Assembly: GCA_944391505.1 (NCBI GenBank)
Contig: CALXTV010000002.1
Location: 62,001 to 126,000, forward strand
Source of the DNA: an uncultured Alphaproteobacteria bacterium
GTDB lineage: Bacteria > Pseudomonadota > Alphaproteobacteria > RF32 > CAG-239
DNA length: 64,000 bases
Direction: 5' to 3'
Under the pieces are notes generated by a model. That model had not been told where the DNA came from and did no database searches. It worked only from the letters and a program-made list of their open reading frames with translations. Position 1 is the first letter of the stretch. Every line of letters starts with the position of its first letter. Of the stretch, positions 8,064 through 16,547 are shown in pieces. Position numbers and translations under genes: made by a program.

Positions 8064-8980
8064 TGACCGCTACCCAGAAACATATTCCGGTTATGCTCAA
8101 AGAAGTTTTGGAACATTTGACCCCCAAAGACGGCGAAACTTACGTCGACGCCACTTTCGGCAACGGCGGTTACAGCGAGGCTATTTTGAAGGCGGCCGAC
8201 TGCAGGGTTATTGCCGTTGACCGTGATCCGACCGTTCTGCCCCGCGTTGAAGAGCTGAAACAAAAATACGGCTCCCGTTTCGAATTTCGTCAGGGAACTT
8301 TCGGAAATTTTAAAAATCTTATTGCTCAACCCGTCAACGGCGCGGTTTTCGACATCGGCGTCTCTTCCATGCAACTGGACGAGGCGGCAAGAGGTTTTTC
8401 CTTTGCCAAGGACGCTCCTCTGGATATGCGGATGTCCTGCGCCGGACGCACAGCCGCCGACATTGTCAACGAAATGCCGGAAAAAGAACTGGCCGATTTA
8501 ATTTATAAATACGGCGAAGAACGCAAATCGCGGCAGATTGCGGCGCGAATTGCCGAACAACGCCGGATTAAGCCGATTGAGACAACCAAAGAACTGGCGG
8601 AAATTATTTATACCGTCATTCATAAAAATCCAAATACCATTGACCCGGCAACCCGCACCTTTCAGGCGCTGCGGATTGCCGTCAACAATGAGCTCGAGGA
8701 GCTCGAAAACGGCCTGAAAGGCGCCGTTGACCTTCTGTCCTCGCACGGCCGGCTGGTCGTGGTCACTTTCCATTCGCTGGAAGACCGGATTGTCAAAAGC
8801 TTTTTCAAAGAACAAAGCGGCAAGAATGCCGGCGTATCGCGCTATATGCCGGAAATGCCGCAAAATAACGACGATGCCAGTCTGGTCGAATGTTCCAAAG
8901 CCGTTCTGCCCGGTCCAGAAGAGACCGCGGTCAACAAACGGGCCCGTTCGGCAAAACTGCGCAGCGCCGTCAAAAAGTGA
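8063..8980 (+). CDS. rsmH: 16S rRNA (cytosine1402-N4)-methyltransferase RsmH (MraW)
   Basis: RsmH methylates N4 of C1402 in the ribosomal decoding centre using S-adenosylmethionine. The 305-residue protein shows the N-terminal HIPVMLKEVL motif, the SAM-binding DATFGNGGYSEAIL loop, GVSSMQLD, and the C-terminal VTFHSLEDRIVK motif. It follows mraZ with a TAATG-type overlap, as in most dcw clusters. Confidence 0.97.
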   Translation: MTATQKHIPVMLKEVLEHLTPKDGETYVDATFGNGGYSEAILKAADCRVIAVDRDPTVLPRVEELKQKYGSRFEFRQGTFGNFKNLIAQPVNGAVFDIGVSSMQLDEAARGFSFAKDAPLDMRMSCAGRTAADIVNEMPEKELADLIYKYGEERKSRQIAARIAEQRRIKPIETTKELAEIIYTVIHKNPNTIDPATRTFQALRIAVNNELEELENGLKGAVDLLSSHGRLVVVTFHSLEDRIVKSFFKEQSGKNAGVSRYMPEMPQNNDDASLVECSKAVLPGPEETAVNKRARSAKLRSAVKK

Positions 8981-9016
8981 AACACCTAACCCGCTTACCT
9001 AGAAAGGAATGCGACA

Positions 9017-9403
9017 ATGAATAGTACAAGAACTGCCACGTTAAGCCTCTGGGTTGCCCTTACATGTCTGGTCGGTTTTGGTATGTTTGTCATGAAAAAC
9101 CAGGTTCAAAACCTTGAAAAGGAATTGGCCAGCATCAACCGCAACATTGAAGAAGACGTCAAAACTATTCATATCCTCAAAGCCGAATGGAGCCATTTGA
9201 ACAACCCTTCCCGGCTCCGCGCGCTGGCAACGAAACATATTTCGCTTGATCAGCTCAAGGCTGAACAAATTATTAACTATTCTGCGTTACCATTTGATTA
9301 TGAGCAGGGCGAATCAGGAAGAAGACTGTTGGCCCGCAAAAACATAAGCAATCAGGCTGAGCGAAACAAGGAGCTTAAACGGCTCGTTAAAGCCCAGCGA
9401 TAA
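9017..9403 (+). CDS. ftsL: Cell-division protein FtsL
   Basis: FtsL is a bitopic inner-membrane divisome protein that works with FtsB and FtsQ. The 128-residue product has a short cytoplasmic start, one membrane helix (about residues 7-27) and a periplasmic coiled coil ending in the family-like LNNPSRLRALATKH stretch. FtsL sequences diverge strongly, so the call relies on this architecture and the position between rsmH and ftsI. Confidence 0.82.
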   Translation: MNSTRTATLSLWVALTCLVGFGMFVMKNQVQNLEKELASINRNIEEDVKTIHILKAEWSHLNNPSRLRALATKHISLDQLKAEQIINYSALPFDYEQGESGRRLLARKNISNQAERNKELKRLVKAQR

Positions 9404-9427
9404 AAGAAGGCAAGGCAGAAGCAGTCA

Positions 9428-11176
9428 ATGTGGGGAAAGTATTTTTCCGGCCGCGAAGAAAAGAATTTTTATCTTCCGGGGCAGGAAATTAAGATAGACA
9501 AGAGCTTTTCTTTTAAAAATTATACTTGTGAGAAAGATCCGCTTTCCACCTGTAAGAATCGTGTCGCCTTTGCAACACTGATGTTTTTGCTCGTTTATGC
9601 CGTTATCGGCGTTCGCCTGTTTGGCGTCTGTATTACTCCTGATGCCGGCGACAGCAAAACCGCCGAAGAAAACGACACCATCCGCGCTTATGCCGCCAAC
9701 CCGATAAAACGCGCCGATATTCTGGATCGTAACGGAACGATTATTGCCACTTCCCTGCCCACCGTCAATCTGTATGCCAATCCGAGAAAAATTCTGAATG
9801 CGCAGAAAGCGGCCGTCGAACTGAGCCGTATTTTGCCGGATATCCGTTATGAGGACATTCTGGCGAAACTTAAGCGGCGCGGAAGTTTTGTTTATATCAA
9901 ACGCAATCTTTCCCCTTCCCAGCAATATCAAATCAACTATCTGGGAATTCCCGGTTTGGAGTTTGAAGACGGCGAAAAACGCATTTACCCGCATAAAAAT
10001 CTGTTTGCCCACCTTCTCGGCAACACAAACATCGACAACAAAGGGATTTCCGGCATTGAAAAAAAACTTGACGAACGTCTGACGCAATCCGACATTCCGC
10101 TGCAGTTGACCATTGATGCCGGCATTCAGGACACCATTCGCAGCGAGCTGGCCGCCGCCGTTGAAAAATACAATGCGGACGGTGCCGCGGCAATTTTAAT
10201 GGATGTCCGAAACGGTGAGATAATTTCGATGATTTCGCTGCCGGATTATGACCCGAATCTTAATAATTATAAGATGCCGCGCGCCCAATTTAATTTTGCC
10301 ACCAAAGGCGTTTATGAGCCCGGCTCGGTGCTGAAAATTTTTAATGCCGCGCTCGGACTGGAAAGCGGAAAAGTTAAGCTGGCTGATCGTTTTGACGCAA
10401 CCAAGCCGCTGAAGCTGCGTTACAATACGATTAAGGACTATCGCGGCGAAAACCGTTGGCTGACCCTGCAGGAAGTGCTGATTTACTCCTCCAACATCGG
10501 GTCGGCGCAAATTGCCCTCAAAGTCGGCAAAAAAGAACAGCAGGATTTTCTGAAGAACCTCGGCTTCTTTGAACCAATCCGGAGCATCGAAGTGGCAGAA
10601 AAGGGATTTCCTCTGGTGCCCAAACGCTGGGGTGAAGAAACAACGGCAACCGTCGGTTACGGTTATGGTATTTCAATTACGCCGCTGCATTTGATAAGCG
10701 CGTTTGCCGGCGTCATCAACGGCGGTATCTATCATGAACCGACCCTTTTGAAAGACAACAAAAAACGTGAAAGCCACCGGGTTGTCTCGTTTAATACTTC
10801 CAAAGAAATGCGCAAACTGCTGCGCGGCGTCGTGGTCGAAGGCTCCGGCAAACGCGCCAACGTTCTGGGTTATGAAGTTGCCGGCAAAACCGGCACGGCC
10901 AACAAGCTGGTCAACGGCAAATATGTCGACAAAAAGGTCATGACTTCTTTTCTGGCCACTTTTCCGGCTTCCAACCCGCAATACGCTCTGTTTCTGATGA
11001 TGGACGAACCCAAAGCGACCACAGAAACATGGGGCTTTGTCACTTCCGGCTGGAATACGGTGCCGACAGCCGGAAAAATTATTTCGACCATTGCGCCGCA
11101 GCTTAACATCAAAGCCAATTATGATCTGGATGAACAGCGCCGTAACCGAATTATCGAAGCGGCCTACGGAAGGTAA
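9428..11176 (+). CDS. ftsI: Septal peptidoglycan transpeptidase FtsI (PBP3)
   Basis: FtsI cross-links septal peptidoglycan during division. The 582-residue protein has a cytoplasmic tail, one membrane anchor (about residues 46-66), a pedestal domain with the DRNGTIIAT motif, and the transpeptidase motifs SVLK (Ser300, Lys303), SSN (354-356) and KTG (487-489). murE and the rest of the dcw cluster do not follow: the operon ends here and a terminator lies 90 bp downstream. Confidence 0.96.
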   Translation: MWGKYFSGREEKNFYLPGQEIKIDKSFSFKNYTCEKDPLSTCKNRVAFATLMFLLVYAVIGVRLFGVCITPDAGDSKTAEENDTIRAYAANPIKRADILDRNGTIIATSLPTVNLYANPRKILNAQKAAVELSRILPDIRYEDILAKLKRRGSFVYIKRNLSPSQQYQINYLGIPGLEFEDGEKRIYPHKNLFAHLLGNTNIDNKGISGIEKKLDERLTQSDIPLQLTIDAGIQDTIRSELAAAVEKYNADGAAAILMDVRNGEIISMISLPDYDPNLNNYKMPRAQFNFATKGVYEPGSVLKIFNAALGLESGKVKLADRFDATKPLKLRYNTIKDYRGENRWLTLQEVLIYSSNIGSAQIALKVGKKEQQDFLKNLGFFEPIRSIEVAEKGFPLVPKRWGEETTATVGYGYGISITPLHLISAFAGVINGGIYHEPTLLKDNKKRESHRVVSFNTSKEMRKLLRGVVVEGSGKRANVLGYEVAGKTGTANKLVNGKYVDKKVMTSFLATFPASNPQYALFLMMDEPKATTETWGFVTSGWNTVPTAGKIISTIAPQLNIKANYDLDEQRRNRIIEAAYGR

Positions 11177-11204
11177 TCTTTCTTGCTTTATAGGAATATA
11201 ATCC

Positions 11205-11233
11205 TTGACAAATGCAAAAAATTTTGATATAGA
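11205..11233 (+). promoter_or_regulatory. Consensus sigma-70 promoter between ftsI and the ankyrin genes
   Basis: TTGACA (11205-11210), a 17-bp spacer and TATAGA (11228-11233) match the consensus almost perfectly. Transcription would start at about 11240 and meet the hairpin at 11267-11292 after about 50 nt. Confidence 0.7.
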
Positions 11234-11266
11234 ATTTTTGTCACTTGCTATAAGTCTATTTAAAAA

Positions 11267-11292
11267 CCGCTGACAATACAGCGGCTTTTTTT
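11267..11292 (+). terminator. Intrinsic terminator after ftsI / attenuator-like hairpin
   Basis: CCGCTG, loop ACAATA and CAGCGG form a 6-bp stem followed by C and an eight-T run. It can end ftsI transcripts, and also the short transcript from the promoter at 11205-11233. Confidence 0.8.
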
Positions 11293-11297
11293 AACTG

Positions 11298-11342
11298 AAT
11301 TTTATTATTAAACCGGTTAAGCTTAATTGTCTTATTGCAAAG
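11298..11342 (+). repeat. 45-bp upstream repeat, copy 1
   Basis: This segment is identical base for base to 13485-13529. Each copy ends at the SD region of a membrane-anchored ankyrin gene, so the upstream region was duplicated together with the gene. It contains TTAAACCGGTTAA, a dyad that may be an operator. Confidence 0.9.
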
Positions 11343-11351
11343 AGGTTATTC

Positions 11352-11825
11352 ATGAAAAAATTTTTCAAATATCTGGGGATTGCCATCGCTGCTCTGCTGC
11401 TGATTGTGATTATTATCTGGAATATTGTTTCTTTCATTTATGCTGACTTGGATAAATTTGTAACGGCAATGGAAGAAAATGACATTATCACAATGAATAA
11501 TATTCTGGATAAGGGTTTTGATATTAACCAATCTTTCCTATATTTTAAGACAACACCACTGGCAATGGCTCTTGTTCAACCTCAGATTAAGTTTAATACG
11601 GTTAAATTTATGATTGAAAATGGTGCTGATGTAAATAAACCCAATTGGCATAATTTTTCACCTTTGTCTCTGGCTATGCTTAGAAAACGTTCTGACATTG
11701 TCGCTCTCTTGTTAGAAAACGGGGCAGACACATCAGATATCGTCAAAGGATATACCTATGTTGAACTTGCGCAACAAATCGGCGATCAGGAAATTATTAA
11801 ATTAATTAAACAATACCAACAATAA
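11352..11825 (+). CDS. Membrane-anchored ankyrin-repeat protein 1
   Basis: The 157-residue protein begins with a charged start and one membrane helix (MKKFFKYLGIAIAALLLIVI; anchor residues about 8-32). About three ankyrin repeats follow, recognisable by MIENGADVNKPNWHNFSPL and LLENGADTSDIV. It should be anchored in the inner membrane with the repeats on one face; topology is not certain. It is closely related to the proteins at 12757 and 13540. Ankyrin repeats bind other proteins, and the partner is unknown. The codon content is visibly AT-richer than in the neighbouring ftsI. Confidence 0.82.
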   Translation: MKKFFKYLGIAIAALLLIVIIIWNIVSFIYADLDKFVTAMEENDIITMNNILDKGFDINQSFLYFKTTPLAMALVQPQIKFNTVKFMIENGADVNKPNWHNFSPLSLAMLRKRSDIVALLLENGADTSDIVKGYTYVELAQQIGDQEIIKLIKQYQQ

Positions 11826-11851
11826 TAAAATTTTATTCTAATTTATTTTCG

Positions 11852-11880
11852 GGGGACTGATTTTCAGTCCCCTTACTTTT
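11852..11880 (+). terminator. Intrinsic terminator of ankyrin gene 1
   Basis: GGGGACTG, loop ATTTT and CAGTCCCC form a perfect 8-bp stem followed by TTACTTTT. Confidence 0.85.
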
Positions 11881-11893
11881 AAAGGATATAGAA

Positions 11894-11932
11894 ATGAGCA
11901 CTTTTAAAGAATTTTTTAAAACAGAAATTTAA
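11894..11932 (+). other. Twelve-codon open frame with good SD, possible displaced start of the next gene
   Basis: ATG at 11894 has an AAGGATAT SD at ideal spacing and encodes MSTFKEFFKTEI before TAA. The frame of the following 244-residue gene is open across the same DNA (…LKNFLKQKFNQTRFG…). A +1 shift near the T6-A4 run at 11912-11921 would join MSTFKEFFK to that frame. This may be the true, frameshifted start of the gene at 11955, or a chance or leader peptide. Confidence 0.35.
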
Positions 11933-11954
11933 CCAAACACGATTTGGAATTTTA

Positions 11955-12689
11955 TTGAAAAAATCTTTGGAACAAAATACTATCGACACCGAATGGAGAG
12001 ATACTACAGTTTATGACCCTCTTAATGAAAAAAAGGTTTATGAAATCGGCAAGAAATACGAAGAAAATTTTTTTCCCAACGGATTAAAAAACTCTCCGCT
12101 TGAAAAACCAGTTGATTATGGTCCCGCCCAAAGTATTCCTGACAAACGCGGTTCAAGCGGTGCAAAAAAATATGCCGAATTGTTTGCCGGACATTATAAA
12201 CCGGAAACCGATATTTTATTAAAACCACTGCAGAATATCAGCGAAGCGGAAATCAAAAAGGCAAGGCGCTTTTCCATGTTTGAAAACAAAGATCTTCAAC
12301 TTGGTAAAGAAATCGACAATAGAATCGGAAAATGGTACGATATGGTTTACGGGACAGCTCCGCAGATGCGCGACGAGACAGGACGGCAGATTGAGCCTAC
12401 GGCAAAAATTCGGACGCAAAGCAACGACAGAATATTAACCAAAGACGGTTTTGATTTAGAAGAAGGACTGCGAAAGCTGGCCGAACGCATGTCTGAAATT
12501 GATAATGACAACACTTCCGAAACCGGCGTTGCCGCTTTACAGAAAAGTTTGAATATTTTAGGCGCAAAACCACCGTTGAAGACCGACGGGCAACTTGGCT
12601 CTCAAACAGCCTTGCAGACACGACGACAGTTGGTTGACGGAGGATATTTATCTTTGGCCGAGGTGTTGCAGCAGCAGAATTTTGGTTAA
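11955..12689 (+). CDS. Unknown soluble protein with a peptidoglycan-binding-like C-terminus
   Basis: The 244-residue product starts at a TTG with no clear SD, so the start is uncertain (see the short frame at 11894). No signal peptide or membrane segment is seen. It is rich in charged residues. The C-terminal 45 residues (VAALQKSLNILGA, then LKTDGQLGSQTA) resemble the core of peptidoglycan-binding type 1 domains, which are common in phage lysins and cell-wall enzymes. It lies inside the ankyrin cluster and no function can be assigned. Confidence 0.55.
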   Translation: MKKSLEQNTIDTEWRDTTVYDPLNEKKVYEIGKKYEENFFPNGLKNSPLEKPVDYGPAQSIPDKRGSSGAKKYAELFAGHYKPETDILLKPLQNISEAEIKKARRFSMFENKDLQLGKEIDNRIGKWYDMVYGTAPQMRDETGRQIEPTAKIRTQSNDRILTKDGFDLEEGLRKLAERMSEIDNDNTSETGVAALQKSLNILGAKPPLKTDGQLGSQTALQTRRQLVDGGYLSLAEVLQQQNFG

Positions 12690-12756
12690 AACATTAACCA
12701 AATTTTATGGTTGGGAAGGTAAACTTGATTATCTTATCGTTAATGAGGATACGGTG

Positions 12757-13422
12757 ATGAAAAAATTTTTCAAATATCTGGGAATTTCTCTTGCCTCCCT
12801 GCTGCTGATTTGGGTACTCACCAATATTATTTTTAATCTTTTATATTGGGATTGGTGGAAATTTAACGAAGCAGCAGACCATGGCGATATTGAAACGATG
12901 AGCGATATGTTGAAGGATGGTTATAATCCCAAATATATAACCCAATCCGATTCTTACTATCACACCAATCATTTCGAAGCCGCCTTAATTAATGCCCCTA
13001 ACCCCAATGAAGTTATAGAATTTTTTCTTAACAACGGGACAGACATTGATGCACCGTTATATAACGGTGATACGGCATTACAAATATCCATATATATCAA
13101 AAAACCTCAAATTACGGAATTTTTGATAAAAAAGGGCGCTCGTCTTGATGTTATGTCAAACGGAATGACCATTACCGACTTAGCGGTTACGACAAACCAA
13201 CCGGAAATTATTATGAAAATACCACCGGATAAAATTGTCATCGGTGAAAAGAACCGGAATAACCATGTATATTTTGCCCGTGTCGTTAAACTTTATGATA
13301 CGGGAAAAACAGATGCAAGAATAATAGATGCCCTACTTAAACAGGGTTTTATTTCGGAAAAATATCTTGAAGAAATCAGAACGATTTTGAAAAAGCACAG
13401 TGAACTTTATAACTTATTGTAA
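12757..13422 (+). CDS. Membrane-anchored ankyrin-repeat protein 2
   Basis: I chose the ATG at 12757 because GAGGAT lies 7 nt upstream and the N-terminus then matches its paralogues (MKKFFKYLGISLASLLLIWV). The 221-residue protein has one membrane helix, then ankyrin-like repeats (FFLNNGTDIDAPLYNGDTAL, FLIKKGARLDVMSNGMTITD) and a longer divergent C-terminal part of about 70 residues not shared with copies 1 and 3. Its first 18 codons are nearly identical in DNA to copy 3, so the family arose by duplication. Confidence 0.8.
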   Translation: MKKFFKYLGISLASLLLIWVLTNIIFNLLYWDWWKFNEAADHGDIETMSDMLKDGYNPKYITQSDSYYHTNHFEAALINAPNPNEVIEFFLNNGTDIDAPLYNGDTALQISIYIKKPQITEFLIKKGARLDVMSNGMTITDLAVTTNQPEIIMKIPPDKIVIGEKNRNNHVYFARVVKLYDTGKTDARIIDALLKQGFISEKYLEEIRTILKKHSELYNLL

Positions 13423-13484
13423 TAAATATTTATCTTCCTTTAATGAAAACGCTGAGTTAGGCAATTTCGACGAACGGTTAACCA

Positions 13485-13529
13485 AATTTTATTATTAAAC
13501 CGGTTAAGCTTAATTGTCTTATTGCAAAG
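13485..13529 (+). repeat. 45-bp upstream repeat, copy 2
   Basis: Identical to 11298-11342. It sits immediately before the SD of ankyrin gene 3. Confidence 0.9.
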
Positions 13530-13539
13530 GGGTTTATTC

Positions 13540-14007
13540 ATGAAAAAGTTTTTAAAATATCTGGGAATTTCTCTTGCCTCCCTGCTGCTGATTACGGCTA
13601 TTGGTCTATACATATTTTATTCTATGTATAAAAATTGGGGAGATTTTATCAAAGCTTCCGAAAGAAACGACATTTCCCAAATGCAAGAAATCTTAAATCA
13701 GGGATTTGACATTAATCAGACACTCATGCAGGTATCTCCTCTGTTTGCGGCCGTTTCATATTCGCATATCAATTATGAAACCATAAAATTTATGCTTGAC
13801 AACGGAGCTGACGTAAATGCCAAAAGTACTCGCGGTTTTCTGCCGATACATTACGCCATTTTCGAGAAGCGTCCGGATATCGTAAAACTTTTTTTAGAAT
13901 ACGGAACTGATGTTTCGTATAAAATTAAAGAAAAGACACTGCTTGATATTGCCGTGATAAGCAATAATCAGGAAATCATCGACATAGTTAAACAATACCA
14001 AAAATAA
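13540..14007 (+). CDS. Membrane-anchored ankyrin-repeat protein 3
   Basis: The ATG at 13540 has an AGGGG SD 8 nt upstream and gives a 155-residue protein. An N-terminal anchor (MKKFLKYLGISLASLLLITA) is followed by ankyrin repeats (MLDNGADVNAKSTRGFLPIH, LFLEYGTDVSYKIKEKTLLD). Both ends resemble protein 1, including a final IVKQYQK against LIKQYQQ, and it shares the identical upstream 45 bp. It is the last gene before a bidirectional terminator facing yacG. Confidence 0.82.
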   Translation: MKKFLKYLGISLASLLLITAIGLYIFYSMYKNWGDFIKASERNDISQMQEILNQGFDINQTLMQVSPLFAAVSYSHINYETIKFMLDNGADVNAKSTRGFLPIHYAIFEKRPDIVKLFLEYGTDVSYKIKEKTLLDIAVISNNQEIIDIVKQYQK

Positions 14008-14026
14008 AATTTTATCCCATTAACTT

Positions 14027-14055
14027 AAGGAGCCGGAAAGCGGCTCCTTTTTTAT
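14027..14055. terminator. Bidirectional terminator between ankyrin gene 3 and yacG
   Basis: AAGGAGCCG and CGGCTCCTT form a perfect 9-bp stem (14027-14035 with 14041-14049) with a T run on the plus side. It can end the ankyrin gene on the plus strand and possibly the dksA-maf-rng-yacG operon from the other side. Confidence 0.85.
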
Positions 14056-14261
14056 TCGTCCTGATGCTGTTTTTCCAATTCTTTTTCCAGCTCTTCGTAA
14101 TCTTCTTCGTCCATTTCCTGAACCGGGATACGATAACTTTCATTAAACCAGTTTCCCAAATCGATATCCGCACAGCGCTTGGAGCAAAAAGGACGATATT
14201 TTCCGGCCGGCGCTATTTTTTTACAAATGGGACAGCGATAAGTTTTGACAACTTCGCTCAT
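14052..14261 (-). CDS. yacG: DNA gyrase inhibitor / zinc protein YacG
   Basis: YacG is a small zinc protein that in E. coli inhibits DNA gyrase. The start at 14261 gives 69 residues. The four zinc ligands are Cys10, Cys13 (CPIC), Cys26 and Cys30 (CSKRC), and the [12 protein letters not shown] signature is typical of the family. Its ATG overlaps the rng stop codon (ATGA), which suggests translational coupling. Confidence 0.9.
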   Translation of the reverse strand: MSEVVKTYRCPICKKIAPAGKYRPFCSKRCADIDLGNWFNESYRIPVQEMDEEDYEELEKELEKQHQDE

Positions 14262-15427
14262 CTTGCCACTCTCCCGGTTCCCTGACAGGTTTCGCACTCC
14301 ACGGTCAAAACATCAGAAAGGGTCGGACGGCGGCGGATACGCTGGATTTCAACATTACCGCCGCGGCTTAAGCCAAGTACGCGCGGGTGAAGCGAATCGT
14401 CAGACAGCGCTTTTTCCAGTTCTTCAATAACCGGTTTCAAAAATTTGTATTCCGAGGAACCGGCAAAATCAATGATGATTTTTCCCGACAAATTGCGTAA
14501 GCGAATCTGGCGGGCTATTTCTGCCGCCGCTTCCGAATTGAGGCGCGTAATCGAACCGTTGGACTTGTCATCGCCGCTGTCCACGTCAATGGCGACGCAG
14601 GCCTTAGTTTCTTCAATGTGAATCCGGCCGCCGCTTTTTAAGGCAACCGTTTTCTGCAAGGCATCGGAGAGCGTTTCTTCCAGACCGTATTCGGCAAAGG
14701 GTTCCGCCAGATATTCAACGGCAAATTCGCCGTTATATTTTTCTTTGAGCTCGTTTTCAACATTGTGCGAATTGACAACAATTTTGGTCAGAGCCGGACG
14801 GGAACGCAAAATGTGTTCAAACAGGGGATCCGTTTTGGCATACAGCAAAGCCGGCGCTTTGGCACTGCGTGCTTTTACCCGTACATTTTCATAAGTTTCG
14901 CGCAGTTTTACCATTTCGCCGGCAATGACGTCAAAAGGAACTTCGACCGACGAAGTGCGCAAAATCCAGCCTTCCTGACCGGTGGTGTTTTCTAAAACTT
15001 TTTCCTTATATTCGGCAAGCTTTTCCTTGTCCTCAATCCGCGGCGAAGCTTCAACATGCAACCGGTAAGGGCAATAAACCAGGTGCGGTCCGACAATTTG
15101 AATCGAGCGAACAACCTTGGCGCCTTTTTCGGCCCGCTGCTCCTGCGCAACCTGAACAACCAAACTTTGACCTTCGCTTAAAGACGCCTCGTTTAAACCG
15201 GCTTCCTCCGCATTCAGAAAAGCTTCGCGGCCGTCGTCAATATCAACGAAAAAGCCGATTTTGTCGTGAGCCAAATCCAGCTTGCGGGTGATTCTGCCCA
15301 AATAAATATTTCCCTCGGCGGCCTGGTTTTCTTTGATAAATTCAAACTCCAGCGCTTCTCCGGCACCCAGCAGGGCTATGCGGGTCAACGCGTTTTTCTT
15401 TTCATATACGATTACGTCTGTTTTCAT
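14258..15427 (-). CDS. rng: Ribonuclease G/E family endoribonuclease
   Basis: This family cleaves single-stranded, AU-rich RNA 5' of structured regions. The 389-residue protein has an S1-like N-terminal region ([13 protein letters not shown]), the catalytic metal motifs CVAIDVDSG and GKIIIDFAG, and a zinc-link CxxC near the end (Cys378, Cys381). It lacks the long C-terminal degradosome scaffold of RNase E, and in its genomic place (maf-rng-yacG) it matches alphaproteobacterial RNase G. It overlaps maf by 4 nt and yacG by 4 nt. Confidence 0.9.
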   Translation of the reverse strand: MKTDVIVYEKKNALTRIALLGAGEALEFEFIKENQAAEGNIYLGRITRKLDLAHDKIGFFVDIDDGREAFLNAEEAGLNEASLSEGQSLVVQVAQEQRAEKGAKVVRSIQIVGPHLVYCPYRLHVEASPRIEDKEKLAEYKEKVLENTTGQEGWILRTSSVEVPFDVIAGEMVKLRETYENVRVKARSAKAPALLYAKTDPLFEHILRSRPALTKIVVNSHNVENELKEKYNGEFAVEYLAEPFAEYGLEETLSDALQKTVALKSGGRIHIEETKACVAIDVDSGDDKSNGSITRLNSEAAAEIARQIRLRNLSGKIIIDFAGSSEYKFLKPVIEELEKALSDDSLHPRVLGLSRGGNVEIQRIRRRPTLSDVLTVECETCQGTGRVAR

Positions 15428-16005
15428 TTTACACCTATCCCATTCAGCAGATTTCTGGTTTCATAAAGGGGTAAACCAATGACGCCGGAATAAGATCCGA
15501 TCATCTTTTTGACATAAGCCTCCATATCTTCAATTTTGTAGCCGCAGGCGCCTTCCCAGTTGTGTGAAGCGACATAAGCGCGGATTTCGGCGGAGGTCAG
15601 TTTTTTCATCAGGATACGGGTTGAAACGGTTCGCTGCGCGGTTCGTCCGTCCCTGGCAATGACACAGACGGAGCTGATAACCCGATGCGCCCGGCCGGAG
15701 AGCTTTTCCATAACCGCCGTTTGTTCGTCCTCATTCCGGGCTTTGTGCAGAACCGAAGCACCGGCAACAACAACCGTATCGCAGGCAAGAACGTTCTCAT
15801 TCGGAAAAAGCCCGGCGACACGACGGGCTTTTTCGAGAGCCATACGTTTGACATAGGCCGTCGCCGTTTCGTATTTTTTTTCGCTTTCGTCAATGTCCGC
15901 AGGGCAAATCTGTTTGGGCAAAAAGCCCATTTGAGCCAAAAGTGCGCGGCGCTGCGGAGAGCCGGAGGCCAAAACAAAATCTTTAACTTGCGGTTCCGAT
16001 GTCAT
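15424..16005 (-). CDS. maf: Maf-like nucleotide pyrophosphatase
   Basis: Maf proteins hydrolyse non-canonical or modified nucleoside triphosphates. The 193-residue protein has the N-terminal substrate loop LASGSPQRRALL and the conserved ACDTVV stretch, with GCGYKIEDMEAY late in the chain (a variant of the usual AGGYAIQG). It lies 3 nt after dksA and overlaps rng by 4 nt. Confidence 0.88.
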   Translation of the reverse strand: MTSEPQVKDFVLASGSPQRRALLAQMGFLPKQICPADIDESEKKYETATAYVKRMALEKARRVAGLFPNENVLACDTVVVAGASVLHKARNEDEQTAVMEKLSGRAHRVISSVCVIARDGRTAQRTVSTRILMKKLTSAEIRAYVASHNWEGACGYKIEDMEAYVKKMIGSYSGVIGLPLYETRNLLNGIGVK

Positions 16006-16008
16006 GAC

Positions 16009-16434
16009 CTACGCTTCGTCGTCGTAAGTTTTTTCCATTCTTTCGTGGCGTTCCTGCGCTTCGATTGACAAAGTGGCAACCGGACGCGCTTCCAAACGTT
16101 CAATACCGATCGGTTCACCCGTTTCTTCGCAATAACCGTAAACGCCGTCTTCAATACGTTTTAAGGCATCGTTGATTTTGGAAATGAGCTTGCGGGCACG
16201 GTCTTTGGTTCGCAAATCCAGCGCCTTGTCGGCTTCCAGCGAAGCGCGGTCAAGCTGGTCGGGCTGGTTCAGGCCGCCCTGGCGCAAATCTTCCAAAGTG
16301 TCCTTGGATTGTTCCAAAAGAGATTTTTTCCAGCTGAGAAGCTTCTGACGAAAATATTCAAGCTGATATTCGTTCATATACTCTTCGTCGGCCGAAGGTT
16401 TGTAATCGGGAGGAAGAATGATTTCGCTATCCAT
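16009..16434 (-). CDS. dksA: RNA polymerase-binding transcription factor DksA
   Basis: DksA binds the RNA polymerase secondary channel and works with ppGpp. The 141-residue protein has the coiled-coil hairpin with acidic tip (DLRQGGLNQPDQLDRASLEA) and the C-terminal globular part YGYCEETGEPIGIERLEARP. Only one of the four zinc-finger cysteines remains, which is usual for alphaproteobacterial DksA. It heads the probable dksA-maf-rng-yacG operon. Confidence 0.93.
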   Translation of the reverse strand: MDSEIILPPDYKPSADEEYMNEYQLEYFRQKLLSWKKSLLEQSKDTLEDLRQGGLNQPDQLDRASLEADKALDLRTKDRARKLISKINDALKRIEDGVYGYCEETGEPIGIERLEARPVATLSIEAQERHERMEKTYDDEA

Positions 16435-16483
16435 GTTTGATCTCCTTTGGATAATATTTAGTGTTTGTTTTTAAGCGAGGTTT

Positions 16484-16511
16484 CATATAGCAAGCAAAAT
16501 ACATACTTCAA
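16484..16511 (-). promoter_or_regulatory. Probable dksA promoter
   Basis: On the minus strand TTGAAG (16511-16506), a 16-bp spacer and TATATG (16489-16484) lie about 50 bp upstream of the dksA ATG. Confidence 0.5.
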
Positions 16512-16547
16512 TCGCTAACTGCAAGCAAAAAAACAAAAAAATCACAG

